A DNA stretch of 64,000 bases from Tumebacillus sp. BK434 (GTDB taxonomy: Bacteria; Bacillota; Bacilli; Tumebacillales; Tumebacillaceae): the NCBI RefSeq assembly GCF_004340785.1, contig NZ_SLXS01000003.1:678203-742202 (forward strand). The letters run 5' to 3'. The translations under genes were made by a program, and so were the position numbers. Below the pieces are notes generated by a model that saw only the letters and a program-made list of their open reading frames with translations, made no database searches and was not told the origin of the DNA. Of this stretch, positions 17,581-26,046 are shown one piece after another; within the stretch, counting starts at the first letter, position 1; every line of letters starts with the position of its first letter.

Positions 17581-18051
17581 TCATTCGCGGTCAGCACCGA
17601 TTCGTTCCATGACGTACAAGAGATCATGGCGCTGAAGCCCGCGCTGATCTTGCACCAGCGAAATTTTGGCCAGGCCCAGCTTTTCAAAAAAAATACCGGT
17701 TTCCTCCGGTGCAAAAAGAAACAAGCGGCGCAGTTCCGCATCTCGCTCCCGGTAATACGCTTCCATATCTTCCACGACCGCTTGAAACAACAGTTTCCCG
17801 AGCCCACAGCGGCGACGCGTCGTGATGATGCGCAAGCCGGTGATTTGCGCGAGTCCGGTGCGGATGCCGTCGCGGGCGCCCCAGGTGGCAAGGCCGAGGA
17901 TGAAGCCCTGTTCCTCCAAGAGCAGCGCGCGGTCGACCTGCAGGTGCTGTCTGGCATACCGCTCCGCTTCCCCCATGTGCGGGCTGAAGTGCTGCAAATA
18001 TTCACGGATCAAAAACGGCTGGTCCTGCTCTTGTGCCAATCGTATCACCAT
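17581..18051 (-). CDS. GNAT-family N-acetyltransferase
   Basis: 156 residues with the GCN5-related fold. The acetyl-CoA binding segment is the RRRCGLGKLLFQAVVEDM stretch (R/Q-x-x-G-x-G/A), preceded by the beta-4 strand LAQITGLRIITT. The C-terminal FFEKLGLAKISLV is the usual beta-6/alpha-4 region. ATG 18051 has GGAGGAATCC about 8 nt upstream. The acceptor substrate is unknown. It stands alone between the toxin locus and a repeat-bearing AT-rich gap. Confidence 0.8.
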   Translation of the reverse strand: MVIRLAQEQDQPFLIREYLQHFSPHMGEAERYARQHLQVDRALLLEEQGFILGLATWGARDGIRTGLAQITGLRIITTRRRCGLGKLLFQAVVEDMEAYYRERDAELRRLFLFAPEETGIFFEKLGLAKISLVQDQRGLQRHDLLYVMERIGADRE

Positions 18052-18101
18052 TAAGGATTCCTCCTGTTGCCACAGCTGCGATTCTTCAAACAGAGAATAC
18101 C

Positions 18102-18174
18102 TTACCGAGTATAGCTTATTTTACATTCGTGAAATAGCACGGAGCATTTGTTACCGAGTATAACTTATTCTACA
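18102..18174. repeat. Two 24-bp direct repeats upstream of the GNAT gene
   Basis: TTACCGAGTATAGCTTATTT (first copy 18102-18125) and TTACCGAGTATAACTTATTC (second copy 18151-18174), each 24 bp with 22 matches, spaced 49 bp start to start. On the minus strand each copy contains TATACT, a possible -10. Lying 50-120 bp upstream of the GNAT start, they could be operator sites or duplicated promoters. The rest of 18052-18260 holds nothing else I recognise. Confidence 0.6.
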
Positions 18175-18260
18175 GGTGTACAATAGAAGGAAATGAAAAT
18201 AGAGTAAGATTGATAAAATAAGACAATATCATTAACGAACAACAACCTCCCATTTCATAA

Positions 18261-18293
18261 AAAAAGCCCCGTCTCATAGCAGACGGGGCTTTC
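18261..18293 (-). terminator. Terminator of alaS
   Basis: AAAAGCCCCGTCT-CATAGC-AGACGGGGCTTT, 24 nt after the alaS stop; the A-run on the plus strand gives the T-run on the minus strand. Confidence 0.85.
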
Positions 18294-18316
18294 CATCGTT
18301 CAGTTCAAAGCCATTG

Positions 18317-20941
18317 TTACAGCATGCTTGCAAGGATCGCGGAAGCCTGATCCAGCGCTTCCTGCAGCTTGGAGACGTCCTTGCCGCCCGCTTGCGCCAG
18401 CTCCGGACGACCGCCGCCGCCGCCGCCGGTGATGGCTGCGACTTCTTTGACGATCTTGCCCGCCTGGATGCCGCGGCCGTTCAGGTCTTTCGTCACGGCG
18501 ACGACGAAGGAGACTTTGTCTTCGCCTTGCGCCGCGCCGAGGACGATGACGCCCGACTCGATGCGGTTCTTCATGTCGTCAGCGATGCCCCGCAGGCCGT
18601 CCATGTCCACGCCGTCCAGCTTCGCCGCGAGGAACGGCACGCCGGACACATCGGTCATCTTGCCGAGCAGGTTGCCGACTTCGCCGGCCGCCAGCTTGCC
18701 TTTCAGGCCATCGATCTCTTTGCTGAGGTCTTTGATGTTCGCCTGCAGATGGTCGATGCGGTTCGGCAGGTCGTTGACGTTAGCGCGCAGCTTGCCGGCC
18801 GCCTCTTGGAGCAGGCGCTCCTGGCTGACCACAAACTCATATGCGCCTTTGCCGGTCACCGCTTCCAAGCGGCGGACGCCTGCGCCGATCGAAGACTCGG
18901 AGAGGAGCTTGAACAGGCCGATCTCGCCCGTGGAGCGGACATGGCAGCCGCCGCAGAGCTCGGTGGAGTAGTCGCCCGCTTTGACCACGCGCACAACATC
19001 GCCGTATTTTTCGCCGAACAGCGCCATCGCGCCGAGCTTCTTCGCGTCGTCGATGTTCATCTCGCGGATCTCGACCCCTTCGTTCGCCCAGATCTGCTCG
19101 TTGACTTTGCGCTCGACGGTCGCCATCTCTTCCGGCGTCATGCCGGCCAGATGCGAGAAGTCAAAGCGCAGGCGGTCCGGACCGACCAGCGAGCCTGCTT
19201 GCGCCACATGGTCGCCGAGCACTTCGCGCAGCGCTTTGTGCAGCAAGTGTGTCGCGGTGTGGTTGCGGGTGATCGAAACGCGGCGCTCATGGTCGATCGA
19301 CGCTTCGACAGTCGCCAGCGCCGCCACGGTGCCGGAGAGAACTTTTGCTCGGTGCAGGTTGTGGCCGTTCGGCGCTTTTTGCACGTCGGTGACTTGGACG
19401 ATCGCCGATTCGCCGACGGTGATCAGGCCGATGTCGGCCACCTGGCCGCCCGACTCCGCGTAGAACGGGGTGCGGTCGAGGAACAGTTCGATCTCGTCGC
19501 CTTCGTGCGCTTCGGTGACGATCTCACCGTCTTTGATCAAGGCGAGCACAGTTGCCGGTGCGGCCATTTCGTCATAGCCGACGAAGTCGGAGTTGATGTT
19601 GATCTCATCGTACAGGTTGGTCTGCACCGCCATCGACGCCACGTCCTTGCGGGCTGCGCGCGCGCGTTCGCGCTGTTCGTTCAGCGCCCGCTCAAATCCT
19701 TCGCGGTCGATCGCGATGCCTTGCTCCGCGCAGATGTCTTCCGTCAGGTCGATCGGGAAGCCGTAGGTGTCATAGAGGCGGAACGCCTGATCGCCCGGCA
19801 ATACATGGTTGCCTTCACCTTTGACGCGCTCCAGCACTTCGGCGAGCAAGTTTTCGCCGTCCGCCAGCGTCACGTGGAAGCGCTCTTCCTCCGCTTTGAC
19901 GACGCGCTCGATGAACTCGCGCTTTTGCACCAGTTCCGGGTAGTGCTCGCCCATGATCTCGCCGACGACGCTGACCAGCGTGTACATGAACGGCTTCTCG
20001 ATGCCGAGCACCTTGCCGCAGCGCACGGCGCGGCGCAGCAGGCGGCGGATGACGTAGCCGCGGCCTTCATTGGACGGCAGCGCGCCGTCCCCGATCGAGA
20101 AAGCGACGGTGCGGATGTGGTCGGCGATGACTTTGAACGCCACGTCCCACTCCGCTTTTTCATGGTAGGCTTTGCCGGCGAGGCGGGCCGTCTCCTGGAT
20201 GATCGGCTGGAACAGGTCGGTGTCGAAGTTGGTTTCCACGCCTTGCAGGATCAGGCAGAGGCGTTCGAGACCGGAACCGGTATCGATGTTTTTCTTCGGC
20301 AGCTCGTTGTAGGAGCCGTCCGCGTTGTGGTTGAACTGCGTGAAGACGAGGTTCCAGAACTCGAGGTAGCGGTTGCCGTCATGGTTGTCCGGGTGGAACA
20401 CGTCGTCTTTGCCCATTTCCGGCTTCAGGTCGTAGAACAGCTCGGAACAGGGGCCGCACGGGCCTTCGCCGATATCCCAGAAGTTGTCTTCTTCGGTGCG
20501 GGCGATGCGCTCTGCCGGCAGACCGATGTCGTTCGTCCAGTAGCCAAACGCTTCCTCGTCTTCGGTGTGGATCGTCACGTAGATGCGCTCTTTGTCAAAG
20601 CCGAGCTCTGCGGTCGCAAATTCCCACGCCCAGTGGATCGCTTCTTTTTTGAAATAATCGCCGATCGAGAAGTTGCCGAGCATCTCAAACATGGTCTGGT
20701 GACGCGCCGTCTTGCCGACGTTTTCGATGTCGTTGGTGCGGATGCACTTCTGCGAGTTGGTCATGCGTGGGTTGCGCGGAATCTCGCTGCCGTCAAAGAA
20801 TTTTTTCAGCGGGGCCATCCCGGCGTTGATCCAGAGCAGCGACGGGTCGTTGTACGGCACGAGAGACGCGCTCGGCACGATCTCATGCCCTTTCGATTCG
20901 AAAAATTTCAGCCAGCGGTTGCGAATTTCGGATGACTTCAT
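18317..20941 (-). CDS. alaS: Alanyl-tRNA synthetase
   Basis: Class II synthetase of 874 residues, normal length. The catalytic domain begins MKSSEIRNRWLKFFESKGHE with LVPYNDPSLLWINAGM. The editing domain carries the zinc motif NHTATHLLHKAL and CGGCHVRSTGEIG. The C-terminal DHHA1-type domain with a Gly-rich GGGGGGRPELAQAGG segment closes the protein. ATG 20941 has AGGAGGG 8 nt upstream; an in-frame TTG at 20944 is less likely. An alanine T-box precedes it. A long plus-strand frame across the gene is only its complement. Confidence 0.97.
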   Translation of the reverse strand: MKSSEIRNRWLKFFESKGHEIVPSASLVPYNDPSLLWINAGMAPLKKFFDGSEIPRNPRMTNSQKCIRTNDIENVGKTARHQTMFEMLGNFSIGDYFKKEAIHWAWEFATAELGFDKERIYVTIHTEDEEAFGYWTNDIGLPAERIARTEEDNFWDIGEGPCGPCSELFYDLKPEMGKDDVFHPDNHDGNRYLEFWNLVFTQFNHNADGSYNELPKKNIDTGSGLERLCLILQGVETNFDTDLFQPIIQETARLAGKAYHEKAEWDVAFKVIADHIRTVAFSIGDGALPSNEGRGYVIRRLLRRAVRCGKVLGIEKPFMYTLVSVVGEIMGEHYPELVQKREFIERVVKAEEERFHVTLADGENLLAEVLERVKGEGNHVLPGDQAFRLYDTYGFPIDLTEDICAEQGIAIDREGFERALNEQRERARAARKDVASMAVQTNLYDEININSDFVGYDEMAAPATVLALIKDGEIVTEAHEGDEIELFLDRTPFYAESGGQVADIGLITVGESAIVQVTDVQKAPNGHNLHRAKVLSGTVAALATVEASIDHERRVSITRNHTATHLLHKALREVLGDHVAQAGSLVGPDRLRFDFSHLAGMTPEEMATVERKVNEQIWANEGVEIREMNIDDAKKLGAMALFGEKYGDVVRVVKAGDYSTELCGGCHVRSTGEIGLFKLLSESSIGAGVRRLEAVTGKGAYEFVVSQERLLQEAAGKLRANVNDLPNRIDHLQANIKDLSKEIDGLKGKLAAGEVGNLLGKMTDVSGVPFLAAKLDGVDMDGLRGIADDMKNRIESGVIVLGAAQGEDKVSFVVAVTKDLNGRGIQAGKIVKEVAAITGGGGGGRPELAQAGGKDVSKLQEALDQASAILASML

Positions 20942-21007
20942 CAAAATACCCTCCTAATTGAATCTTGCAATGATCCTGCAAATGGAAACCTGCAAAAAAC
21001 AGGCAAA

Positions 21008-21273
21008 TAAAAAAGCCCTTCATCCCCAAAAACAGGGACGAAAGGCGTTGTGCACACTCTCGCGGTACCACCCTGATTACCGCGCCGAAAGACAGGCGGG
21101 TCACCTCAGATGTGCGGTAACGGGCACGAGCCGGCAGGTTTTGCCTGCACTCGGAAAGCAGCGTTCGGGCACTCCTGACTGAAGAATCCTCACAGCCTCG
21201 GGATTCTCTCTCTGACAGCGGAATTTGCCGTACTATTCTTTCGTCATGGCGTTTAAAGGTTTTCTAAGCTTTG
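21008..21273 (-). promoter_or_regulatory. Alanine T-box riboswitch
   Basis: Read on the minus strand: Stem I motif CAGAGAGAGAATCCCGAGG, then GCTGCTTTCCGAGTGC with two adjacent GCT codons (21162-21157), the T-box AGGGTGGTACCGCG (21074-21061), and a terminator stem (21046-21008) with TTTTTT. GCT is an alanine codon, in line with alaS; which of the two GCT triplets is the specifier is not certain from inspection. Confidence 0.9.
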
Positions 21274-21279
21274 GGTTCT

Positions 21280-21308
21280 ATTATAGAAGCAGGGAACGAA
21301 TTCGTAAA
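21280..21308 (-). promoter_or_regulatory. Promoter of the alaS leader
   Basis: Minus strand: TTTACG (21308-21303), 17-bp spacer, TATAAT (21285-21280). The expected start site is about 21273. Confidence 0.65.
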
Positions 21309-21515
21309 GAGTCCCGCCCTATCGATTTTGCTCTGGATATTTTATCCTCAAACTGTAACTTTTATAACCCTATATACGTCTATAAGAGTAGTGGTGTTTT
21401 ACATAAGACGTTCCTGAAAGGGCGACTGTAGAACTTTCAAATCACTATATCTTTATAGTAATTGCAGTATTTAGACTTCTTTAAAGTAGTCGCGGTTCTC
21501 CTTTACCGAAACACC
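21309..21515. other. AT-rich gap without a supported gene
   Basis: Between the alaS promoter and the promoter of the repeat-protein gene. A 68-codon plus-strand frame (21225-21431) overlaps the T-box leader, has no SD and no family, and is not called. Confidence 0.5.
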
Positions 21516-21544
21516 TTGTCAGTCCTACTATCCTATGCTATATT
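21516..21544 (+). promoter_or_regulatory. Strong sigma-A-like promoter of the VIIRGD-repeat gene
   Basis: TTGTCA (21516-21521), exact 17-bp spacer, TATATT (21539-21544) with TGC directly before the -10. It gives a 5' leader of about 95 nt. Confidence 0.75.
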
Positions 21545-21644
21545 TTTGTTGATGACTCTATTATTTTTGCTATTTCAATTCGTTGAAGTAGTTAAAAATT
21601 CTACGTCTCTTGTCCCACTGAGGACAACAAGGAGGAGTTCATAC

Positions 21645-21920
21645 ATGAAGAAAACACTCGCAATCCTCAGCTTCGCAATCGCTGCAGTAGCAGTGGTTGG
21701 CTTCCAAAACGTCATCATCCGCGGCGACGTTGAACAGGAAGCAGTCATCATCCGCGGCGACTCCCTGGATTCGGTTGATCAGCTTGCGGTCATCATCCGC
21801 GGCGATTCCCCGCGCTCTTTAAACAACGATCACGTTCCGAACGAGCACAGCGCGATCGTACGCGGCAAAGTTCTCCCGAGCGGCAACTCCGTGATCATCC
21901 GCGGCGGCTTCACTGCTTAA
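21645..21920 (+). CDS. Small secreted protein with five VIIRGD-type repeats
   Basis: 91 residues, family not recognised. Residues 1-20 (MKKTLAILSFAIAAVAVVGF) look like a signal peptide. The remainder has the motif VIIRGD at 23-28, 34-39 and 49-54, the variant IVRGK at 71-75 and VIIRGG at 83-88, with variable acidic/polar linkers. The three exact copies share nearly the same 17 bases (GTCATCATCCGCGGCGA). No Cys, no lipobox. ATG 21645 is chosen because AAGGAGGAG lies 8 nt upstream; a longer frame from 21462 would start before this SD. Own promoter and strong terminator, so a monocistronic unit. A multi-copy signalling peptide precursor or a repeated adhesive/self-assembling protein are both possible; neither is shown. 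Confidence 0.8.
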   Translation: MKKTLAILSFAIAAVAVVGFQNVIIRGDVEQEAVIIRGDSLDSVDQLAVIIRGDSPRSLNNDHVPNEHSAIVRGKVLPSGNSVIIRGGFTA

Positions 21921-21950
21921 TGCAGATTGAAGTTTGAAGATTCACACACA

Positions 21951-21983
21951 AAAACCACCTGACTTCGGTCAGGTGGTTTTTTT
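21951..21983 (+). terminator. Terminator of the VIIRGD-repeat gene
   Basis: AAAACCACCTGAC-TTCG-GTCAGGTGGTTTTTTT, a 13-bp stem with a UUCG tetraloop. Confidence 0.92.
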
Positions 21984-22003
21984 CCAACACCCTTTTCCCA
22001 AAC

Positions 22004-22054
22004 AAAAAGAGCCGTCTCTGCTGCACATCTGTTTGCTCGCAGGATCAGCTCTTT
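22004..22054 (-). terminator. Possible terminator of ndoA
   Basis: Minus-strand read AAAAGAGCTGATCCTGC...GCAGAGACGGCTCTTTTTG: a long imperfect hairpin ending in TTTTT, starting 4 nt after the ndoA stop. Weaker than the others. Confidence 0.45.
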
Positions 22055-22057
22055 TAC

Positions 22058-22408
22058 TTAGAACTCGATGAGCCCCAAGGAGATCATCAGAGATTCGTTT
22101 ACCCTCGCCATCAGCTCATCATCGAGATGAGTGATCTTATCGGTTAACCGCTGTTTATCGATCGTGCGGACCTGTTCCAACAGAATGACGGAATCACGAT
22201 CCAAACCGTACGTTTTTGCGTCTATTTCCACATGGGTCGGCAGTTTCGCCTTCTGAATCTGCGCGGTAATCGCCGCGACAATCACCGTTGGACTAAATCG
22301 ATTGCCGATGTCGTTCTGTATGATGAGGACCGGTCGAAACCCGCCCTGCTCGGACCCTACGACGGGCGATAAATCGGCAAAATAGATGTCGCCGCGCTTT
22401 ACATTCAC
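22058..22408 (-). CDS. ndoA: Endoribonuclease toxin NdoA (MazF/PemK family)
   Basis: mRNA interferase of 116 residues that cuts single-stranded RNA at a short motif (UACAU in B. subtilis). Motifs: [20 protein letters not shown] at the start, [15 protein letters not shown] with the catalytic Arg, and [16 protein letters not shown] with the conserved Thr/Gln. The start codon is GTG at 22408, 3 nt behind the antitoxin stop. Chromosomal type II toxin in its conserved alr-ndoAI-ndoA setting. Confidence 0.95.
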   Translation of the reverse strand: MNVKRGDIYFADLSPVVGSEQGGFRPVLIIQNDIGNRFSPTVIVAAITAQIQKAKLPTHVEIDAKTYGLDRDSVILLEQVRTIDKQRLTDKITHLDDELMARVNESLMISLGLIEF

Positions 22409-22411
22409 CGA

Positions 22412-22684
22412 CTACACCCCGCTAACTAAACGGTCTAGAGTTGTCTCCGCCTCTTCCTCCGCCAAAAACGCTTCTGATGCGATGTTAAGGTTAATCTTCG
22501 CCATTTCCAGATAGCCTTTTTGCAGCGACTCCCGGATATAGCGCTTCTTTCTCTCTTGCAGATACAGGTTCATCGCCTCACGGATGAACTCGCTGCGGTT
22601 CAGGTTTTCCTTCTCCACAATGCCGTCCACTTCCTGCAAAAGATGATTCGGTACACTAACCATAATGCGTTTGGTATTGGACAA
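22412..22684 (-). CDS. ndoAI: Antitoxin NdoAI (ribbon-helix-helix)
   Basis: 90-residue antitoxin. The N-terminal RHH is seen in SNTKRIMVSVPNHLLQEVDG and NRSEFIREAMNLYLQERKKR; the C-terminal part should wrap the toxin dimer. TTG at 22684 is chosen because GGAGGT lies 8 nt before it; the longer frame from 22753 has no SD. Cotranscribed with ndoA. Confidence 0.9.
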   Translation of the reverse strand: MSNTKRIMVSVPNHLLQEVDGIVEKENLNRSEFIREAMNLYLQERKKRYIRESLQKGYLEMAKINLNIASEAFLAEEEAETTLDRLVSGV

Positions 22685-22814
22685 AACGCGGCACCTCCAA
22701 GCAACAATACAATCCCTTTTCACTAGACATCCAACGAGTATTATACCCATCATAGCCTAAGTATGTCAAAGCATCTGAGGTTTCATACCAGTTTCGACCA
22801 GAAACGCAGGCTGG

Positions 22815-23975
22815 CTACATCGTTTGAATCTGGATGGTTTTGCCCATCTGCAGATATTTTCGCGGGACGCGTCGCCCCAAGACACAGCAGACTTCATAGG
22901 TGATCGTGCCGATCTTCTCCGCCACTTCTTCCAGCCGGATGCGGTCATCGCCCTGCTGGCCGTACAGCACCACTTCGTCGCCGTTTTCGACGCCGGGCAC
23001 TGCGCTTACATCGAGCATCAACTGGTCCATGCAGACCCGTCCGACCACCGGCACGCGCACGCCGCGCACCAGCGCTTCGCCTTTGCTGGACAAGAGCCGC
23101 GAATAGCCGTCCGCGTAGCCGACAGGGATCGTCGCGATCTTGGCCGACGCCGTTGTTTCATAGGTCGCACCGTAGGAGATCTTCGTGCCGGCGGGCACTT
23201 CTTTCAAGTGCACGATGTGCGACACAAACCGCATGGCCGGCCGCAATTCGAGCCTTTGCGGCACTTCGTCTGACGGGTAATAGCCGTACATGGAGATGCC
23301 GAGCCGGACCATGTTGCCGGGGCATTCTGTGTATTGGAGGATGCCCGCACTATTGGATATATGCTGGAGCGGGATATTCAGACCTGCATCTTGCAAGCGC
23401 TGCCTGAGCGCTCCCCAGCGGCGCATCTGCTCTTGTGCATACGGTGAATCGTGCTCGTCCGACGTGGCAAAATGGGTAAAGATGCCTTCGACCACAATGC
23501 CTTCCAGCGCCTGCGCTTCTTTGGCAAATTCGACCGCCTCCTCGAGGCCGGTGAAGCCGAGCCGGCCCATGCCGGTGTCGACTTTGATATGGATGGCAGC
23601 CGGACGGTTCGCGGCGACCGCCGCTTCGTGCAACGCATAGAGCAGTTCGCGGCTGTAGACGGTCTGGGCCAGACCATGGCTGACGATCAGATCGACACAG
23701 TCGGTCGGAGTATGGCCGAGGATGAGGATCGGCGCGGTGATGCCCCCCTCGCGCAGGTCGATGCCTTCGTCAGCTGCTGCCACGCCGAGGCAGCTCGCTC
23801 CGTTTTGCAGCGCGGTCTCCGCGATCTGCAGGGCGCCGTGTCCGTACCCGTTCGCCTTGACGACCGCCATGATGCCGGTGCCCGGCGGCAGGATCTTGCT
23901 GACTTCACGCACGTTGTGCGCGATGCTGTCGAGGTTGATTTCCGCCCATGTCGGGCGTATAAACTTCCCTTCCAC
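22815..23975 (-). CDS. alr: Alanine racemase
   Basis: PLP enzyme of 386 residues giving D-alanine for peptidoglycan. The PLP lysine is Lys40 in MAVVKANGYGHGAL; the second active-site Tyr is in the KISYGATYET region, and VGRVCMDQLMLDVS is the family signature near the dimer interface. The start is taken as GTG 23975 (AAGGTG 6 nt upstream); the annotated-looking ATG 24089 would lie inside the preceding terminator region. The gene order lipoprotein - alr - ndoAI - ndoA matches bacilli. Confidence 0.94.
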   Translation of the reverse strand: MEGKFIRPTWAEINLDSIAHNVREVSKILPPGTGIMAVVKANGYGHGALQIAETALQNGASCLGVAAADEGIDLREGGITAPILILGHTPTDCVDLIVSHGLAQTVYSRELLYALHEAAVAANRPAAIHIKVDTGMGRLGFTGLEEAVEFAKEAQALEGIVVEGIFTHFATSDEHDSPYAQEQMRRWGALRQRLQDAGLNIPLQHISNSAGILQYTECPGNMVRLGISMYGYYPSDEVPQRLELRPAMRFVSHIVHLKEVPAGTKISYGATYETTASAKIATIPVGYADGYSRLLSSKGEALVRGVRVPVVGRVCMDQLMLDVSAVPGVENGDEVVLYGQQGDDRIRLEEVAEKIGTITYEVCCVLGRRVPRKYLQMGKTIQIQTM

Positions 23976-24055
23976 TTCCTTCACCTTCCGATCCGTGATT
24001 CGTAATCCGTTATTTTGATCTGTAAGAGTTCGACAGGAGGATGAATTGTCCTGCT

Positions 24056-24087
24056 GCAAAAAGGAGTGCCTGAATATCAGCACTCCC
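24056..24087 (-). terminator. Terminator after the LolA-like lipoprotein gene
   Basis: Minus strand: GGAGTGC-TGATATTCAG-GCACTCC followed by TTTTT. It separates the lipoprotein gene from alr. Confidence 0.7.
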
Positions 24088-24107
24088 AACCTGTTCGTAC
24101 GCGTTGT

Positions 24108-25115
24108 CTATTTTCCTACCGTCCCGATCATCGATTGGGCCACCTTGATCATCTCCTCGACCGGAAGTTTGCCGGTCAGCGAGAACTCGACGTTGTTGTG
24201 GAACCAATGCATGGAGCGGGTCTGGCCGCCGTCGACCTGCGCGAGCACGGCGGTGGTGCCCCAGAGATCGACGATCTCACCGCTCTTCATCGCTGAGCTG
24301 ACCGCCGCCGGACGCTGTTCGATGATCGTGAACGGATCACTGCCGTTAAAGCGCAGCATAACGCTGGACTGGGTTTCCTGCGGCGCGAGTTTGGTCACGC
24401 CTTCCGGAAGGTAGCGCGGTTCGATGATGCCAAAATCTTTCGCCCCGGCCATGACCGGCTGCGCTTCGGTCGGCGCCAGCGCCATCGCCGCTTCCGGCGA
24501 GAAGCTTTCTTTTTTGTAGTCGACACCGGTCTTAAAGGAGGTGAAATCGACGGAGACGATCGATTTGGCGTCTTTGTCGAGCAGAGCGACTTGCACCGGA
24601 TGCAGGTTGGTTTCGTTCAGCACGATGCGCTGCTCGGCGACGAGCGGGTTTTCCGGCTCCATCTTCAGCGTGAAGCTGAGCTTGCCTTCCGCTACGCCAT
24701 ATTTCAAGTCTTTGCTTTTCAGGATGCGGTCAACCGCCGCATGGTACAGATAGACGTGGCCTTGGTTCTCCGCCCAGTCGCCTTTGAAGCGGAACGATTT
24801 CTTCAGCTGTGGCGATACGACGAAGATGCCGGAGTCGTTTTTGACGATCACTTGTGTGATGTCTTTGGCATCATTGCCCAAAGCGATGCGATAGTAGTTT
24901 GGCGCCAAGTACCAGGTTTCGATGTAATACTTCTGCTGACTGTTATGAGCCGTAACGGTCATCGTCGCCTTGGATTCGTAGCTTTTCAGCCCCTGCTTGA
25001 AGCTCGTCAGGTCTTTCATCACCGTCTCTTGATTCTTGCTCCCGCAGCCCACCATCGCGAGACTGAGCACCAGCACAGTGATGAGAACGAGGTAAATGGA
25101 TCTTTTGTTGCGCAC
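24108..25115 (-). CDS. YdcC-like lipoprotein (LolA-like fold, DUF4367 end)
   Basis: 335 residues. A lipoprotein signal (MRNKRSIYLVLITVLVLSLA, lipobox MVGC at about 21-24) anchors it outside the membrane. The middle is the LolA/RseB-like beta-barrel half seen in B. subtilis YdcC (YYIETWYLAPNYYRIALGN, FTLKMEPENPLVAEQRIVL). The C-terminal part resembles DUF4367 (PRYLPEGVTKLAP). The role is unknown; synteny with acpS and alr is conserved in bacilli. Confidence 0.8.
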   Translation of the reverse strand: MRNKRSIYLVLITVLVLSLAMVGCGSKNQETVMKDLTSFKQGLKSYESKATMTVTAHNSQQKYYIETWYLAPNYYRIALGNDAKDITQVIVKNDSGIFVVSPQLKKSFRFKGDWAENQGHVYLYHAAVDRILKSKDLKYGVAEGKLSFTLKMEPENPLVAEQRIVLNETNLHPVQVALLDKDAKSIVSVDFTSFKTGVDYKKESFSPEAAMALAPTEAQPVMAGAKDFGIIEPRYLPEGVTKLAPQETQSSVMLRFNGSDPFTIIEQRPAAVSSAMKSGEIVDLWGTTAVLAQVDGGQTRSMHWFHNNVEFSLTGKLPVEEMIKVAQSMIGTVGK

Positions 25116-25237
25116 GTTCGCTCTCCCCCTTACCTTATTCGACAGGAATTGTGTGCCCCTGTCGCAATTACCCGGGAAATATCACACGAGGGACGTTGTC
25201 CCTGCACTGGTACATGTCTATTCTCGTCCGAAGTCGA

Positions 25238-25633
25238 TTATGTACGCGCTGCGGTGCAAGTTTTTTCGAGGATGACGTGGGCGACGGCGTAGTGGTCGGA
25301 GTGCGAAAGGGTCAGGTGAATCCTGTCCACTCCTTTTTGGGCGGCGAGCTCGGCAGCATGTCCCTGCAAGGTGAGCACCGGGGCGCCCAGCTCGTCGTTG
25401 TCGATGATCAGATCGTGCAACCCGACCTTGCCGAGGCCGGTGCCAAGCGCTTTCGATGCAGCTTCTTTGGCGGCAAACCGGCCGGCGAGGTATTGGAGGC
25501 GGCGCTTTTCGTTGCTGATCGGGCGGCGCTCGGCAGGGGCGAGGATGCGCTCCCAGACTTTGTCGCCGAGGCGCCGGCAGAGCCGCTCGAGGCGGGCGAT
25601 TTCGGTGATGTCAATTCCGCTGCCGATGATCAT
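25238..25633 (-). CDS. acpS: Holo-[acyl-carrier-protein] synthase
   Basis: 131-residue phosphopantetheinyl transferase of the AcpS type that loads CoA-derived phosphopantetheine on ACP. Mg-binding Asp in GSGIDITEIARLER and the FAAKEAASKALGTGLG motif with Glu are present; LTLSHSDHYAVAHVIL is the C-terminal strand pair. Its ATG overlaps the thioesterase stop (ATGA). The 122-bp gap to the lipoprotein gene holds nothing I recognise. Confidence 0.95.
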   Translation of the reverse strand: MIIGSGIDITEIARLERLCRRLGDKVWERILAPAERRPISNEKRRLQYLAGRFAAKEAASKALGTGLGKVGLHDLIIDNDELGAPVLTLQGHAAELAAQKGVDRIHLTLSHSDHYAVAHVILEKTCTAART

Positions 25634-26034
25634 GCCTCTTTTTGCGGCACGACTGCGACGGTGCAGCGGGAGACGCAGATCAGTCTGTCTCCTTCGTCGG
25701 TGATATTGATGTCCCAGACCATCGTGGTGCGGCCTTTGTGCAGCGGCGTCGCCGTGGCGGTGACGATGCCGTCGCGCTTGGCGCGGATGTGGTTGGCGTT
25801 GATTTCGAGGCCGAAGCAGGCTTGGGTCGTCTGGTCGATCAGGTTCCAGGTGCCGACGCTGGCCACCGTCTCGGCGAGGGCGACCGAGGCGCCCCCGTGG
25901 AGATAGCCGAACGGCTGGTGCGTCGGCGGATGCACAGGCATGGTGGCGATGACTTTTTCAGGTGTGAGCTCGATCAGTTGGATGCCGAGCGCTTCGGCGA
26001 GCGTGTTTTGGTTCGGTGCGATATTGATCGACAT
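25630..26034 (-). CDS. PaaI-type hotdog thioesterase
   Basis: 134 residues, single hotdog domain. GYLHGGASVALAETVASVG holds the helix with the catalytic acid, and the strand NANHIRAKRDGIVTATATPL is typical. This group hydrolyses aromatic or short acyl-CoAs (DHNA-CoA, phenylacetyl-CoA derivatives). It overlaps acpS by 4 bp and follows the DUF2339 gene by 12 bp. The true substrate is open; DHNA-CoA is unlikely given the futalosine route. Confidence 0.85.
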   Translation of the reverse strand: MSINIAPNQNTLAEALGIQLIELTPEKVIATMPVHPPTHQPFGYLHGGASVALAETVASVGTWNLIDQTTQACFGLEINANHIRAKRDGIVTATATPLHKGRTTMVWDINITDEGDRLICVSRCTVAVVPQKEA

Positions 26035-26046
26035 GGTGTGTGCCTC

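Noticed and set aside
18314..20935. 873-codon plus-strand frame opposite alaS
   Set aside because: Exact complement of the alanyl-tRNA synthetase gene, with no start signal and no recognisable family.
21225..21431. 68-codon plus-strand frame upstream of the VIIRGD gene
   Set aside because: It lies across the alaS T-box leader and promoter and has no SD.
21462..21644. Longer N-terminus for the VIIRGD-repeat protein
   Set aside because: The promoter (21516-21544) falls inside it, and a strong SD plus signal peptide mark ATG 21645 as the start.
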